DNA of 64,000 bases from a virus, in the IMG/VR virus record IMGVR_UViG_3300020446_000004, positions 1-64,000 of that record; one strand, written 5' to 3'. Shown here one piece after another: positions 7,925 to 15,369 of the stretch. The translations under genes were made by a program, and so were the position numbers. The stretch's first letter is position 1. Every line of letters starts with the position of its first letter. The notes under the pieces are model-generated. The model was not told where the DNA came from and did no database searches. It was given only the letters and a program-made list of their open reading frames with translations.

Positions 7925-8944
7925 ATGGCAGATCGCAATAAATTTGAAGAAATGCTTGAGAAACTTGTCAACGAAGACAAGGCAGGAGCAGAAGAACTAT
8001 TTCATGAAATAGTTGTAGAAAAATCAAGAGACATATATGAAGGATTACTTGAAGCTGATCTAGAAGTAGATGAAGCTGATGACGAAGAGACAAAAGAATC
8101 TTCTAACGATGAAGAAGTCGATGAAGCATCAAAGGACGAAGAAGTAGATGAGTCCGATGAAGAAGAAGTTGATGAAGCATCAAAAGATGATGACGAAGAC
8201 GTTAAAGAAGATTTTGATCTTGACGAATTTGAAGTAGAAGGTGACCCAGCAGACGACATGATGGATAAGATGGGAATGGACGACGACGGTGAAGGCGACA
8301 TGGACATGGATATGGACATGGACGGCGACAGCGATGACGAAGATTTAGAAGACCGTGTTGACGATCTTGAAACTGCGTTGGATGACCTTAAAGCAGAATT
8401 TGACAAAATGATGGGCGACGAAGAAGGCGGCGACGAAGAAGGCGACATGGACATGGATATGGATATGGACATGGGCGACGAAGGCGAAGCTGAAGACGAG
8501 TCCGTTGCATTAGAATCTAAGGATGACGAAGAAGTAGATGAAGCGTCAGACGAAGAAGTTGACGAATCAGATGACGAAGAAACTGATGAATCAACAAAAT
8601 CAGAAGCAGAACAAATGCGTGAATATGTTGAAAAAGTAGCAGGCGGTGGACTTGATGCACAAAAAATTGGCGGCGACAATGGCGCTAATACAAAAAGTCC
8701 AGTAGCAAGCAAAAACGACATGGGCGGTGATGCTTCAAACTTGGTAGCAGGTGGCGAAGCTGACACAGGCGGAACATCAGGCGGATTAGCAGGTAATACA
8801 CCAAAAGTGGACGACCATAAAAATGTTAACAAGCCAGGTGGTAAAGCAGGTAAGTCAATGAGCAACATGCCAAAAGGCCATGGCGCAGAGAAAAAAGGCG
8901 CAGGCGACACAGCAGCCAATAAGAAACCTGTAATTGGCGGTTAA
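7925..8944 (+). CDS. acidic prohead core (scaffold) protein
   Basis: A 339-residue protein lying between the gp67 position and gp21, where T4 has core genes 67 and 68. The first 45 residues form a normal helical domain (DRNKFEEMLEKLVNEDKAGA). Most of residues 45-215 are extremely acidic repeats of the EEVDEASKDEEVDES type and two runs of alternating Met-Asp (from about residues 122 and 178). A short coiled-coil-like segment near residue 145 separates them. The last 120 residues are Gly/Ala/Lys-rich and disordered. An internal-core role, cleaved out during head maturation, is inferred from position and charge. The start has an ideal TAGGAGAAAAAA leader. Confidence 0.65.
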   Translation: MADRNKFEEMLEKLVNEDKAGAEELFHEIVVEKSRDIYEGLLEADLEVDEADDEETKESSNDEEVDEASKDEEVDESDEEEVDEASKDDDEDVKEDFDLDEFEVEGDPADDMMDKMGMDDDGEGDMDMDMDMDGDSDDEDLEDRVDDLETALDDLKAEFDKMMGDEEGGDEEGDMDMDMDMDMGDEGEAEDESVALESKDDEEVDEASDEEVDESDDEETDESTKSEAEQMREYVEKVAGGGLDAQKIGGDNGANTKSPVASKNDMGGDASNLVAGGEADTGGTSGGLAGNTPKVDDHKNVNKPGGKAGKSMSNMPKGHGAEKKGAGDTAANKKPVIGG

Positions 8945-8964
8945 ATTAAGTTAGGAAGTTTTGT

Positions 8965-9588
8965 ATGGTTAATTTACGAGAGCATTTGACATTCGACCAG
9001 GCACAGATTGTTGTGGAGAATGCCAACGAAGGAAAAGACTTGTATATGAAAGGTATTTGTATACAAGGCGGAGTACGCAATGCTAATCAGCGTGTGTATC
9101 CTGTAAATGAAATTGGCAGGGCTGTCAAAACTCTCAATGATCAAATAACAGGAGGATATAGTGTTCTCGGAGAAGTTGATCATCCGGAAGGACTTAACAT
9201 AAACTTAGATCGTGTGAGTCATATGATTCAAGAAACTTGGATGGATGGCGCAAACGGTTATGGTAAATTAAAAATTCTACCAACACCAATGGGAAACCTA
9301 GTTCGCACTATGCTTGAAAGCGGTGTGAAACTAGGCGTCTCATCTAGGGGTAGCGGAAATGTATCAGAAGACGGTAACAATACTGTCTCTGACTTTGAAA
9401 TAATTACAGTGGACGTTGTTGCACAACCAAGTGCTCCAGGTGCGTACCCTACGCCAATTTACGAACACTTAATGAATGCCCGCGGAGGGTACAAGGCTTA
9501 CGAATTTGCACAGGCGACAAAAGAAGATCCTAAGGCTCAAAAATACTTAAAAGAATCTCTAATCAACTTGATTAGCAGACTCCAATAA
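8965..9588 (+). CDS. 21: prohead protease gp21
   Basis: A 207-residue T4-type prohead serine protease that cleaves scaffold and capsid proteins once the prohead is complete. The catalytic His is in GEVDHPEG (His73) and the nucleophile Ser in GVSSRG (Ser126/127). Asp150 in ITVDVVAQPSAPGA fits the third residue. An R-x-YP motif (RVYP) near residue 43 precedes the long helix and the GGYSVLGE strand, as in this family. It lies directly between the acidic core protein and gp22, the T4 order, and is followed after 12 nt by gp22. Confidence 0.9.
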   Translation: MVNLREHLTFDQAQIVVENANEGKDLYMKGICIQGGVRNANQRVYPVNEIGRAVKTLNDQITGGYSVLGEVDHPEGLNINLDRVSHMIQETWMDGANGYGKLKILPTPMGNLVRTMLESGVKLGVSSRGSGNVSEDGNNTVSDFEIITVDVVAQPSAPGAYPTPIYEHLMNARGGYKAYEFAQATKEDPKAQKYLKESLINLISRLQ

Positions 9589-9600
9589 AAGGAGAAAAAT

Positions 9601-10695
9601 ATGTTGGACGCACTTAAAACACTTTTTGAAAACGATGTAGTTTCAGAAGAAGTACGTGCCGAAATTGAAAACGCTTGGGAAGCAAAAATCAAGGAGAACA
9701 GACAGACTGTAACTGCTGAACTTCGTGAAGAGTTTGCTAAAAAGTATGAGCATGATAAATCAACTATGGTTGATGCAATTGATGCTATGCTTTCAGAGCG
9801 TTTAGAGTCAGAAATTACTGAGTTTGCGGAAGACCGTAAGCAACTAGCAGAAGCAAAAGCAAAATATGCAGTAGCACAGCGTGAAAATGCTGATCTAATG
9901 CAGAAATTTGTTATGCAAACGCTGAAAAAGGAAGTTTCTGAACTACATGAAGATCAAAAAGGCATGGCTGACAAGTTTACTATGCTTGAAAACTTCATTG
10001 TAGACGCACTTGCAAAAGAAATTGCAGAGTTCCACGAAGACAAAAAAGATTTAGCGGAAACTAAGGTAAAACTTATAAAAGAAGCTAAAAATAAATTTGC
10101 TGAAGTCAAAAAAGACTTCATAGCGAAAGGTGCAGCTAAGGTATCTTCAATTGTTGAAAATCAATTACAAAAAGAACTTTCAACATTGAAAGAAGATATT
10201 GGAGAAGCACGTAAAAACGACTTTGGTCGTAAGATGTTTGAAGCATTTGCCAGTGAGTATGCAACAAGTCATCTGAATGAAAAATCAGAGACTGCAAAAC
10301 TTATGAAAGTAGTGGCAACTAAAGACAAACAACTAGCAGACGCAAAGACATTTGCTGTGAAAGCAAAGAAACTTGCAGAAGCTAAAGACAACGAAGTCAA
10401 GCGTATGGCACAAATCGCTGAACGCAAAGAAAAAATTAATGATTTGTTAGGTCCTTTGAACAAGGATCAAAAAGAGATCATGACAGATTTACTGGAATCA
10501 GTTCAAACAAACAGGCTACAATCTGCGTTTGATAAGTACCTACCGGCAGTTATCGACGGTAAAACTCCAGCAAAGCAGAAGGCAGTTATTACAGAAGGCA
10601 CAGAAGTCACAGGCAATAGAGAAACAGAAACTAACGTTAGTTCAAAAGCAGACGATAATGTCGTTGACATTAGACGTTTAGCTGGTTTAAATTAA
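9601..10695 (+). CDS. 22: prohead core scaffold protein gp22
   Basis: A 364-residue, almost fully helical, Lys/Glu-rich protein with heptad-like repeats over residues 50-280. It has the size, composition and position (between gp21 and gp23) of the T4 main scaffold protein gp22. That protein forms the inner core on which the capsid assembles and is then digested by gp21. A segment near residues 280-320 (LLGPLNKDQKEIMTDLLESV) is a typical ordered C-terminal part of marine gp22 proteins. The AAGGAGAAAAAT leader fixes the ATG. Confidence 0.85.
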   Translation: MLDALKTLFENDVVSEEVRAEIENAWEAKIKENRQTVTAELREEFAKKYEHDKSTMVDAIDAMLSERLESEITEFAEDRKQLAEAKAKYAVAQRENADLMQKFVMQTLKKEVSELHEDQKGMADKFTMLENFIVDALAKEIAEFHEDKKDLAETKVKLIKEAKNKFAEVKKDFIAKGAAKVSSIVENQLQKELSTLKEDIGEARKNDFGRKMFEAFASEYATSHLNEKSETAKLMKVVATKDKQLADAKTFAVKAKKLAEAKDNEVKRMAQIAERKEKINDLLGPLNKDQKEIMTDLLESVQTNRLQSAFDKYLPAVIDGKTPAKQKAVITEGTEVTGNRETETNVSSKADDNVVDIRRLAGLN

Positions 10696-10705
10696 GGAGA
10701 AAACT

Positions 10706-11881
10706 ATGTCAGAACTATTAGAAAGTCGCTGGCAGGATACAAAAACAGCACTTCTTGAAGGCCTTAACGGCACAAAGAAAAGCGTGATGGCGGCTACACT
10801 TGAAAATACTCGCAAGTATTTGTCAGAAACTGCTACAGCTGGTGCTACATCTGCCGGTAACGTTGCAACTCTTAACAGAGTTATCCTACCCGTTATTAGA
10901 CGTGTAATGCCAACAGTCATTGCTAATGAGCTTGTTGGTGTTCAGCCTATGACAGGTCCAGTGGGTCAAATCCACACATTGAGAGTACGCTACTCTGATA
11001 CAGCAGGCTCAGGCGCAAGCGGAGCAGTAGCTGGTGAAGAAGCACTTTCACCATTCAAGATTGCTGAAGCATATTCAGGTGACGCATCAACTGCTAAAGG
11101 TGCTAATACAGCAGCTTTAGAAGGTTCAGCTGGAAACAGACTAAGCATTCAGATCTTAAAGCAAACAGTTGAAGCTAAATCAAGAAAGCTATCAGCTCGT
11201 TGGACTTTTGAATCTGCTCAAGATGCTCAGTCACAGCATGGTATTGATGTTGAAGCAGAAATTATGGCTGCTTTAGCACAAGAAATAACAGCTGAAATTG
11301 ATCAGGAAGTTATCGGTTCATTGAACACACTTGCTGGTACAGCAGTTGAAACATACGATCAAGCGGCAGTATCAGGTACAGCAACATTTGTTGGTGACGA
11401 GCATGCGGCACTTGCTGTTCAAATCAACAGAGCAGCTAACTTGATTGCACAGCGTACAAGAAGAGGCGCAGGTAACTGGGCAGTTGTAAGTCCATTTGCA
11501 CTTACAATTTTACAGTCTGCAACAACTTCTGCGTTTGCACGTACTACAGAAGGTTCATTTGAAGCACCAACTAACACAAAAATGGTTGGTACATTGAATA
11601 ACGCAATGAAAGTATATGTAAACACATACGCAGGTGATGATGCAAACGTACTTGTTGGTTACAAGGGATCAAGCGAATCAGACGCAGCAGCGTTCTATTG
11701 CCCATATATCCCACTAATGTCAAGCGGCGTTGTATTAGATCCAACATCATTCGAGCCAGTCGTGAGTTTCATGACTAGATACGGATATGTTGAGCTTTCA
11801 AATACAGCTTCTTCATTAGGTAACGCGGCTGATTATCTTGCAAACGTTGCTATAACAAACGGTAACGTAAGCTTCAGCTAA
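10706..11881 (+). CDS. 23: major capsid protein gp23
   Basis: A 391-residue HK97-fold major head protein. It is shorter than T4 gp23, as usual in marine relatives. Family segments include NVATLNRVILPVIRRVMP (from about residue 50), ELVGVQPMTGPVGQIH, the QTVEAKSRKLSARWT stretch near 155, and YCPYIPLMSSGVV near 335. An N-terminal pre-segment contains L-x-E sites (TALLE at about 18, ATLE at about 33) suited to gp21 cleavage. The message ends 20 nt later in a strong terminator, as expected for the most abundant virion protein. Confidence 0.93.
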   Translation: MSELLESRWQDTKTALLEGLNGTKKSVMAATLENTRKYLSETATAGATSAGNVATLNRVILPVIRRVMPTVIANELVGVQPMTGPVGQIHTLRVRYSDTAGSGASGAVAGEEALSPFKIAEAYSGDASTAKGANTAALEGSAGNRLSIQILKQTVEAKSRKLSARWTFESAQDAQSQHGIDVEAEIMAALAQEITAEIDQEVIGSLNTLAGTAVETYDQAAVSGTATFVGDEHAALAVQINRAANLIAQRTRRGAGNWAVVSPFALTILQSATTSAFARTTEGSFEAPTNTKMVGTLNNAMKVYVNTYAGDDANVLVGYKGSSESDAAAFYCPYIPLMSSGVVLDPTSFEPVVSFMTRYGYVELSNTASSLGNAADYLANVAITNGNVSFS

Positions 11882-11900
11882 GTTTTACTTACAAAATATT

Positions 11901-11928
11901 AAATAGGCCCTACGGGGCCTATTTTTTT
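11901..11928 (+). terminator. strong Rho-independent terminator after gp23
   Basis: A perfect 10-bp stem (AAATAGGCCC / GGGCCTATTT) with loop TACG runs straight into a T tract (TTTTTTT counting the stem end). It closes the head-gene transcript. Confidence 0.9.
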
Positions 11929-11929
11929 G

Positions 11930-11937
11930 ACTAAATA
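11930..11937 (+). promoter_or_regulatory. late promoter element ACTAAATA
   Basis: ACTAAATA directly follows the gp23 terminator. The expected start site, some 6-7 nt further on, coincides with the 5' edge of the glutamine riboswitch. Confidence 0.5.
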
Positions 11938-11942
11938 TTTGT

Positions 11943-11995
11943 ACGTTCATCCTACGGGACGGAAGTAGCATTATGCGAAGGAACGCACTCAACTG
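11943..11995 (+). promoter_or_regulatory. glutamine riboswitch (glnA/Downstream-peptide class)
   Basis: Three conserved blocks of this riboswitch class occur in order and spacing: CGTTCATCC, GGGACGGAAGTAGC and GAAGGAACGC. The outer P1 helix is CGTTC (11944-11948) with GAACG (11981-11985), and a short TCC/GGA hairpin with a TACG loop lies inside. Members bind L-glutamine and, in the Downstream-peptide subgroup, precede very short ORFs in cyanobacteria and marine sequences. Here a 50-codon ORF starts 17 nt after the motif, behind AAAGGAGAG. Control is probably translational because no terminator lies between. I identified it by eye from the remembered consensus. Confidence 0.85.
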
Positions 11996-12011
11996 TAAAA
12001 AGGAGAGTGAT

Positions 12012-12164
12012 ATGAACTACAGAGACTTCGAACTTGCTCGCAAAAAAGAGCGTACTAGATTAAGTCATTTAGCAATAATACGCAAACTTATCAAAGAACG
12101 CCAATCTAGACCACGTTGCGAGAAGAATATCTTGAGTAATGATCCAAGATTGCAAAAAATATAA
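12012..12164 (+). CDS. small basic peptide under glutamine riboswitch
   Basis: A 50-residue peptide starting MNYRDFELARKKERTRLS, with 15 Lys/Arg, one Cys and a predicted central helix. I chose the ATG at 12012 because AAAGGAGAG lies 5-12 nt before it; the longer in-frame ATG at 11974 falls inside the riboswitch core and has no such site. In cyanobacteria glutamine riboswitches control small basic glutamine-synthetase inactivating factors such as IF17. This peptide has the same size range and charge, so a host nitrogen-metabolism inhibitor is a reasonable guess, but I see no convincing sequence match. It is isolated between the riboswitch and the ncRNA promoter. Confidence 0.7.
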   Translation: MNYRDFELARKKERTRLSHLAIIRKLIKERQSRPRCEKNILSNDPRLQKI

Positions 12165-12183
12165 CATTTTGGTAAAAAAAAGG

Positions 12184-12212
12184 TTGACATTAGTAATTTA
12201 ATTTGCTATAGT
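12184..12212 (+). promoter_or_regulatory. near-consensus sigma70-type promoter
   Basis: TTGACA (12184-12189) and TATAGT (12207-12212) are separated by exactly 17 nt. No coding sequence follows for about 370 nt; a structured RNA and then a terminator do. This contrasts with the late-type boxes used elsewhere and implies use of unmodified host polymerase. Confidence 0.85.
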
Positions 12213-12218
12213 GTATAC

Positions 12219-12475
12219 ATAAGCTAAAAACTTGTAGCTAGAGTTTTTATATAGTGCAAGGAAGAGGCGTTTACCAGAGCGTCGAACTTGGCAAGTTAGG
12301 GGTGGTACCCAGGCATGGTTGTAGAAATACGTTGTGTCACATCGCTCTCCCGAGCGGAACTTGGCTCCCTGGCTTTGAGAATGGTATCTCGGTCGAGGGG
12401 TTGGAGGTATAACCTAGTCCTCCCTATTTTGCTTATTCTATTTTAGGTATACAAGGCAACTTGTATACCTTTTTC
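12219..12475 (+). ncRNA. candidate structured non-coding RNA, about 250 nt
   Basis: Bounded by the sigma70-type promoter and an intrinsic terminator, with no open frame of note. Local composition is more GC-rich than the neighbours. Visible helices are AGAGCG/CGCTCT (12276-12281 with 12343-12348), which closes a multi-hairpin domain, and inside it AACTT-GGC-AAGTT (12285-12297), GGG-TGGTA-CCC (12300-12310) and GTA-GAAA-TAC (12321-12330). Then come CCGAG/CTCGG (12350-12354 with 12388-12392) and GGAGG/CCTCC (12403-12407 with 12419-12423). It lacks the tmRNA tag/T-arm and the RNase P core motifs. I know no family it matches. A regulatory or ribozyme-like role is open. Confidence 0.75.
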
Positions 12476-12480
12476 CTTTT
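12445..12480 (+). terminator. strong Rho-independent terminator of the ncRNA
   Basis: An 11-bp perfect stem (AGGTATACAAG / CTTGTATACCT) capped by a GCAA tetraloop is followed by TTTTCCTTTT. It sets the 3' end of the candidate RNA and insulates the next late unit. Confidence 0.92.
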
Positions 12481-12482
12481 GT

Positions 12483-12490
12483 GATAAATA
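12483..12490 (+). promoter_or_regulatory. late promoter element GATAAATA
   Basis: GATAAATAC lies immediately after the ncRNA terminator and 95 nt before the 12586 start, identical to the box at 19906. Confidence 0.6.
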
Positions 12491-12496
12491 CATACG

Positions 12497-12585
12497 TCAG
12501 ATAGTGTGCCGCAAGGCGGACTTATGCTGTGACCCACAGCGTAGCCCATAGAACGGGCATCGGACTTCTATAAAGGAGAAAACAA
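12497..12585 (+). promoter_or_regulatory. structured 5' leader with three hairpins
   Basis: Three stems fill the leader: GCC-GCAA-GGC (12508-12517), a 9-bp stem with a 3-nt loop (12523-12531 with 12535-12543), and GCCC/GGGC (12544-12547 with 12555-12558). The heptamer CGGACTT occurs twice (12517-12523 and 12561-12567). The ribosome binding site AAAGGAGAA lies outside the stems. It is longer and more structured than the leaders of most genes here; its role is unknown. Confidence 0.55.
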
Positions 12586-13047
12586 ATGGGAAGACCACTT
12601 AATAAAAGATTATTCGGAGTTGCAGGTGTAGGTCCTACAGCGGCCGGTAACGAAATCAAAGTAAACTTTCATAACGGCTCAGGTGTTAAAGAAGGTTATA
12701 TCGTAAAACAGCTAGGATCAAAAAAATTCCGTTGTGAAGAAATTGAAACAGCTGGTACATTTGATTGTACACTAAAAACTGGGATACTGCCTGCAAACTT
12801 ATCAGCAGGTGAAATGGCAATTTCATTCAAAATGGATGACGGCGAAACTTACGGTGTAAGTAAAATTTCAGGACGTAAAGCAACATTAGCAAAACCAAGT
12901 AATACTGGCTCTAATGCATTTGACGGAAAGTCTGTTGCATGGAACTTTGCAACATCTACTTCAGATGGTGCCGCACAAGTTGAAGAAGCTGGTGACGATA
13001 ATACATTATCAGGTACTGACGATGATGATTTCACAGAAGACGCATAA
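12586..13047 (+). CDS. conserved virion-associated protein (MGRPLNKR family)
   Basis: A 153-residue protein starting MGRPLNKRLFG. I remember proteins with this beginning as common in marine T4-like phages, where they are annotated as structural or hypothetical. The body is beta-rich with alternating Gly and Lys; the last 25 residues are acidic (GTDDDDFTEDA). It opens the adhesin/fibre transcription block under its own late box and structured leader. The precise role is unknown; a small decoration or fibre-associated protein is my guess. Confidence 0.55.
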   Translation: MGRPLNKRLFGVAGVGPTAAGNEIKVNFHNGSGVKEGYIVKQLGSKKFRCEEIETAGTFDCTLKTGILPANLSAGEMAISFKMDDGETYGVSKISGRKATLAKPSNTGSNAFDGKSVAWNFATSTSDGAAQVEEAGDDNTLSGTDDDDFTEDA

Positions 13048-13057
13048 GGCATAATCT

Positions 13058-13426
13058 ATGAAACGGCCAATAAACGTCTTTTTTGATATACTATACAAAC
13101 TTAAGGATTTGATAGTGAATGTGAAAATAGGAGATGCTAATTTTTCGTTGTTAGGAAAAATTGTTTCGCAAATTTCACCAAACACTTTCAAAGTAAAAGA
13201 TGATATAGGCAATCAAGGCGTTTGTACTTTAGTCGAAAAAGAGGCTGAAGAATTAAACAACAATGAAATGAGTGTAAAGGGCTATGTAGACTATACAATG
13301 TCCTTTGCATTCATTGCAAGCATTGTTTACAACATAGTAGAAGATTTCAAAGGTATTACTTACAACTGGACAGTTGAACACGATTCAACATCTAGTGTAG
13401 TTTTACTAAAATATAAGGAAGCGTAA
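13058..13426 (+). CDS. hypothetical protein
   Basis: A 122-residue protein I do not recognise. It is predominantly beta with a hydrophobic segment near residues 84-96 (SFAFIASIVYNIV) that is not long enough for a clear membrane span. It is preceded by TAAGG, starts 10 nt after the previous stop, and its own stop overlaps the next start (TAATG). Co-translation with the fibre-like protein downstream suggests a virion or assembly role. Confidence 0.5.
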   Translation: MKRPINVFFDILYKLKDLIVNVKIGDANFSLLGKIVSQISPNTFKVKDDIGNQGVCTLVEKEAEELNNNEMSVKGYVDYTMSFAFIASIVYNIVEDFKGITYNWTVEHDSTSSVVLLKYKEA

Positions 13427-14478
13427 TGGCAAAGATAGTAAAAGTAACTGATGGAAATTATAAAGTTATTGTTAGTAATGGTGCAACTGGTACAATTACT
13501 CTAGATACTACAGCAGGCGCTTCAACTGTTCAAGGCACAACTGTTATAAACGGAAATTTAGAAGTAAAAGGTACAACTACAACTGTAGAATCAACTGTAA
13601 CTACAATAGCAGATAATATTATCACACTCAACGAAGGCGAAGCTGGTGCTGGTGTTTCTGCATCTGTAAATTATATTTCTGGTATTGAAGTTGATAGAGG
13701 AAGTTTTCCTGCGGCAAGACTTGTATTCAATGAGCAAACAGCATTTGAAACTGGTGGCTCATCAGGTACAGGCGCATGGAAGTTCCAAGATATAAATGGT
13801 GCAACACTTCCTATTACAACAAATAGTATTAACGCTGAAGGTACACTATATATTACAACTCCTACAAGTTATATAGACGTAGCTGGCACAGTAAATTATG
13901 AAAGAAATATTTTTAACTATGCATTTGATGCTGTGTTAAATGATTTTAAAATTACTGATCCAGGAGGAGGTCCTACTTTACAATCAGACGGACTTGTAAA
14001 TGCAAAAGCAGTAGTTGATTACGTAACATATAGCCAATCTAATCTTTTACAGCCTGGTATTGAAGATGGTGATACTAGTGTAAGAACAAAGGATTTTGAT
14101 ACTACAGGAGTTGAAAGCACAGTTGAAGTTGCAGTAGACGGAACAGTAATAGCAAACATTTATCAAAACAGATTAGAAGTTGCAGATATAAAAATACAAG
14201 ATAATGAAATTTCTACAAATATATCTAACCAAGATTTAAAATTATCAGCACCTGGTGTTGGCAGTGTGCTAGTCAAAGATAGTTTTGTTTTAGATGCTAC
14301 ACCATGGGACAATGATGCTGGATCCAATCCAAATTCTCCTGCAAGCGGTGTTAAATTTTATGCAAGAGATACGGCCAACACAGAAGGAAACACTGGACTA
14401 TTTTTTGTAAATAGTAATAGTGATAGAGATGAAATAATAAGTAAAAACAGAGCATTACTTTTTAGTATGCTTTTTTAA
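13426..14478 (+). CDS. tail fibre-like structural protein
   Basis: A 350-residue beta-repeat protein. The N-terminal 60 residues are Thr/Gly-rich (GATGTITLDTTAGAS), followed by the fibre-type segment VEGT-like TTTVESTVTTIADNIITLNEGE. A second copy of the recurring DIKIQDNEISTNISNQDLKL motif appears near residue 262. That motif (IKI-x-DN-x-I-x-T-x-x-SN-x-DL-x-L) recurs many times in the giant fibres at 15396 and 20030, linking them as one family. The C-terminus (NRALLFSMLF) matches the short hydrophobic ends of the two giant fibres. Confidence 0.6.
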   Translation: MAKIVKVTDGNYKVIVSNGATGTITLDTTAGASTVQGTTVINGNLEVKGTTTTVESTVTTIADNIITLNEGEAGAGVSASVNYISGIEVDRGSFPAARLVFNEQTAFETGGSSGTGAWKFQDINGATLPITTNSINAEGTLYITTPTSYIDVAGTVNYERNIFNYAFDAVLNDFKITDPGGGPTLQSDGLVNAKAVVDYVTYSQSNLLQPGIEDGDTSVRTKDFDTTGVESTVEVAVDGTVIANIYQNRLEVADIKIQDNEISTNISNQDLKLSAPGVGSVLVKDSFVLDATPWDNDAGSNPNSPASGVKFYARDTANTEGNTGLFFVNSNSDRDEIISKNRALLFSMLF

Positions 14479-14487
14479 GGAAGAGAT

Positions 14488-14832
14488 ATGGCTATAGCAA
14501 CATTAACATTAAGCACAGGTTCACAACAGGATATAATTACTGTACCATCAGGAAAAAGATATGCTATCACAAATATAATGGTATGTAATACATATGATCC
14601 AGGAGGATCTAGTCCAGAAGCAGAAACATCAAAATTTGATATGCATATTTTACCAAGTGGAGAAGCGTTATCTACTACATTGAATTGTGTAGTACGACAG
14701 TTAAGTTTACCTGCTGGTGAAACATTTACATTTGATTCTGAAAGGATTGTATTAGATGCAGGAGATAAATTATCATTTGTTGGTGATGTAAATGGAAATA
14801 TATGTGCAGTTGTAAGTTTCTTGGAAGTATAA
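14488..14832 (+). CDS. small beta-rich virion-type protein
   Basis: A 114-residue protein (MAIATLTLSTGSQQDIITVPSG) of alternating strands with Gly turns, probably a single beta-sandwich domain. Similar-sized, similarly patterned proteins occur at 23835 and 39527, each also next to fibre genes, so the three form a recurrent accessory type. No catalytic motif. It has its own AAGGAAGAG site and is followed after 1 nt by the next gene. Confidence 0.5.
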   Translation: MAIATLTLSTGSQQDIITVPSGKRYAITNIMVCNTYDPGGSSPEAETSKFDMHILPSGEALSTTLNCVVRQLSLPAGETFTFDSERIVLDAGDKLSFVGDVNGNICAVVSFLEV

Positions 14833-14833
14833 A

Positions 14834-15367
14834 ATGAGATTAATGAAAGCTCAAAATACTAACCTACGTAATATCTACGGTAATGGTATAAAGTACGATG
14901 TTAATGGTCAAATCATTATGGACAGCACTAACACAATGCTTGTACCTAAAGGCACAGAAGCTCAGCGTCCGACCAGTCCTGCTAATGGACATTTGAGATA
15001 CAACACTGACGATGATCAGTTTGAAGCATATCAAAATGGAGCCTGGAGAGAACTTAGGTTTAAAGAGCCTAATCAAGATCCTGGTATCACGCAACAAAAC
15101 CTAGGTAATGGAGATGCAACTGAAACAGTGTTTGGACCTTTAGTAAGTGGTGATGCAGATTATCCTGTACCTGCGGCCGCACAAAATGTTCTTGTGTTTG
15201 TTGAAAATGTTTTCCAAATATCAACAACAAACTATACATTAGAACAAAGTACAAGTGGAAATTTAACAGGACCCAATCAGCCTTATGCTGATGGATATTA
15301 CATAAAATTTACATCAGCACCTGATGTAGGTAAACCTGTAACCGTATTACATAACTTCGACAAATAA
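14834..15367 (+). CDS. fibre-associated protein with conserved trimming motif
   Basis: A 177-residue protein. Near residues 37-75 it carries VPKGTEAQRPTSPANGHLRY then NTDDDQFEAYQNGAWREL. This P-x-GT-x-x-x-RP...G-x-LRYN...EGY-x-G-x-W pattern also occurs near the C-termini of the fibres at 15396, 20030 and 39858, and is common in marine phage tail-fibre proteins. The C-terminal half is a beta domain. It starts ATG one base after the preceding stop. A short fibre or connector role is inferred. Confidence 0.5.
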   Translation: MRLMKAQNTNLRNIYGNGIKYDVNGQIIMDSTNTMLVPKGTEAQRPTSPANGHLRYNTDDDQFEAYQNGAWRELRFKEPNQDPGITQQNLGNGDATETVFGPLVSGDADYPVPAAAQNVLVFVENVFQISTTNYTLEQSTSGNLTGPNQPYADGYYIKFTSAPDVGKPVTVLHNFDK

Positions 15368-15369
15368 CC

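Noticed and set aside
8002-8919. Long - strand open frame of 305 codons, extremely Ser-rich
   Set aside because: It is the antisense of the GAC/GAA-rich acidic repeats of the prohead-core gene, where the complement gives Ser/Val codons without stops; no ribosome binding site.
7925-8944. Repeat tract as a CRISPR or minisatellite array
   Set aside because: Repeats are in frame, imperfect and encode a continuous acidic protein; no constant repeat with unique spacers.
11973-12011. Upstream ATG giving a 63-residue version of the basic peptide
   Set aside because: The codons would run through the conserved GAAGGAACGC block of the riboswitch, and no ribosome binding site precedes it; the ATG at 12012 has one.
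12219-12475. tmRNA, RNase P RNA or group I intron
   Set aside because: No Ala-tRNA-like acceptor/T-arm or tag frame, no RNase P core segments, no group I P7 signature, and no split gene around it.
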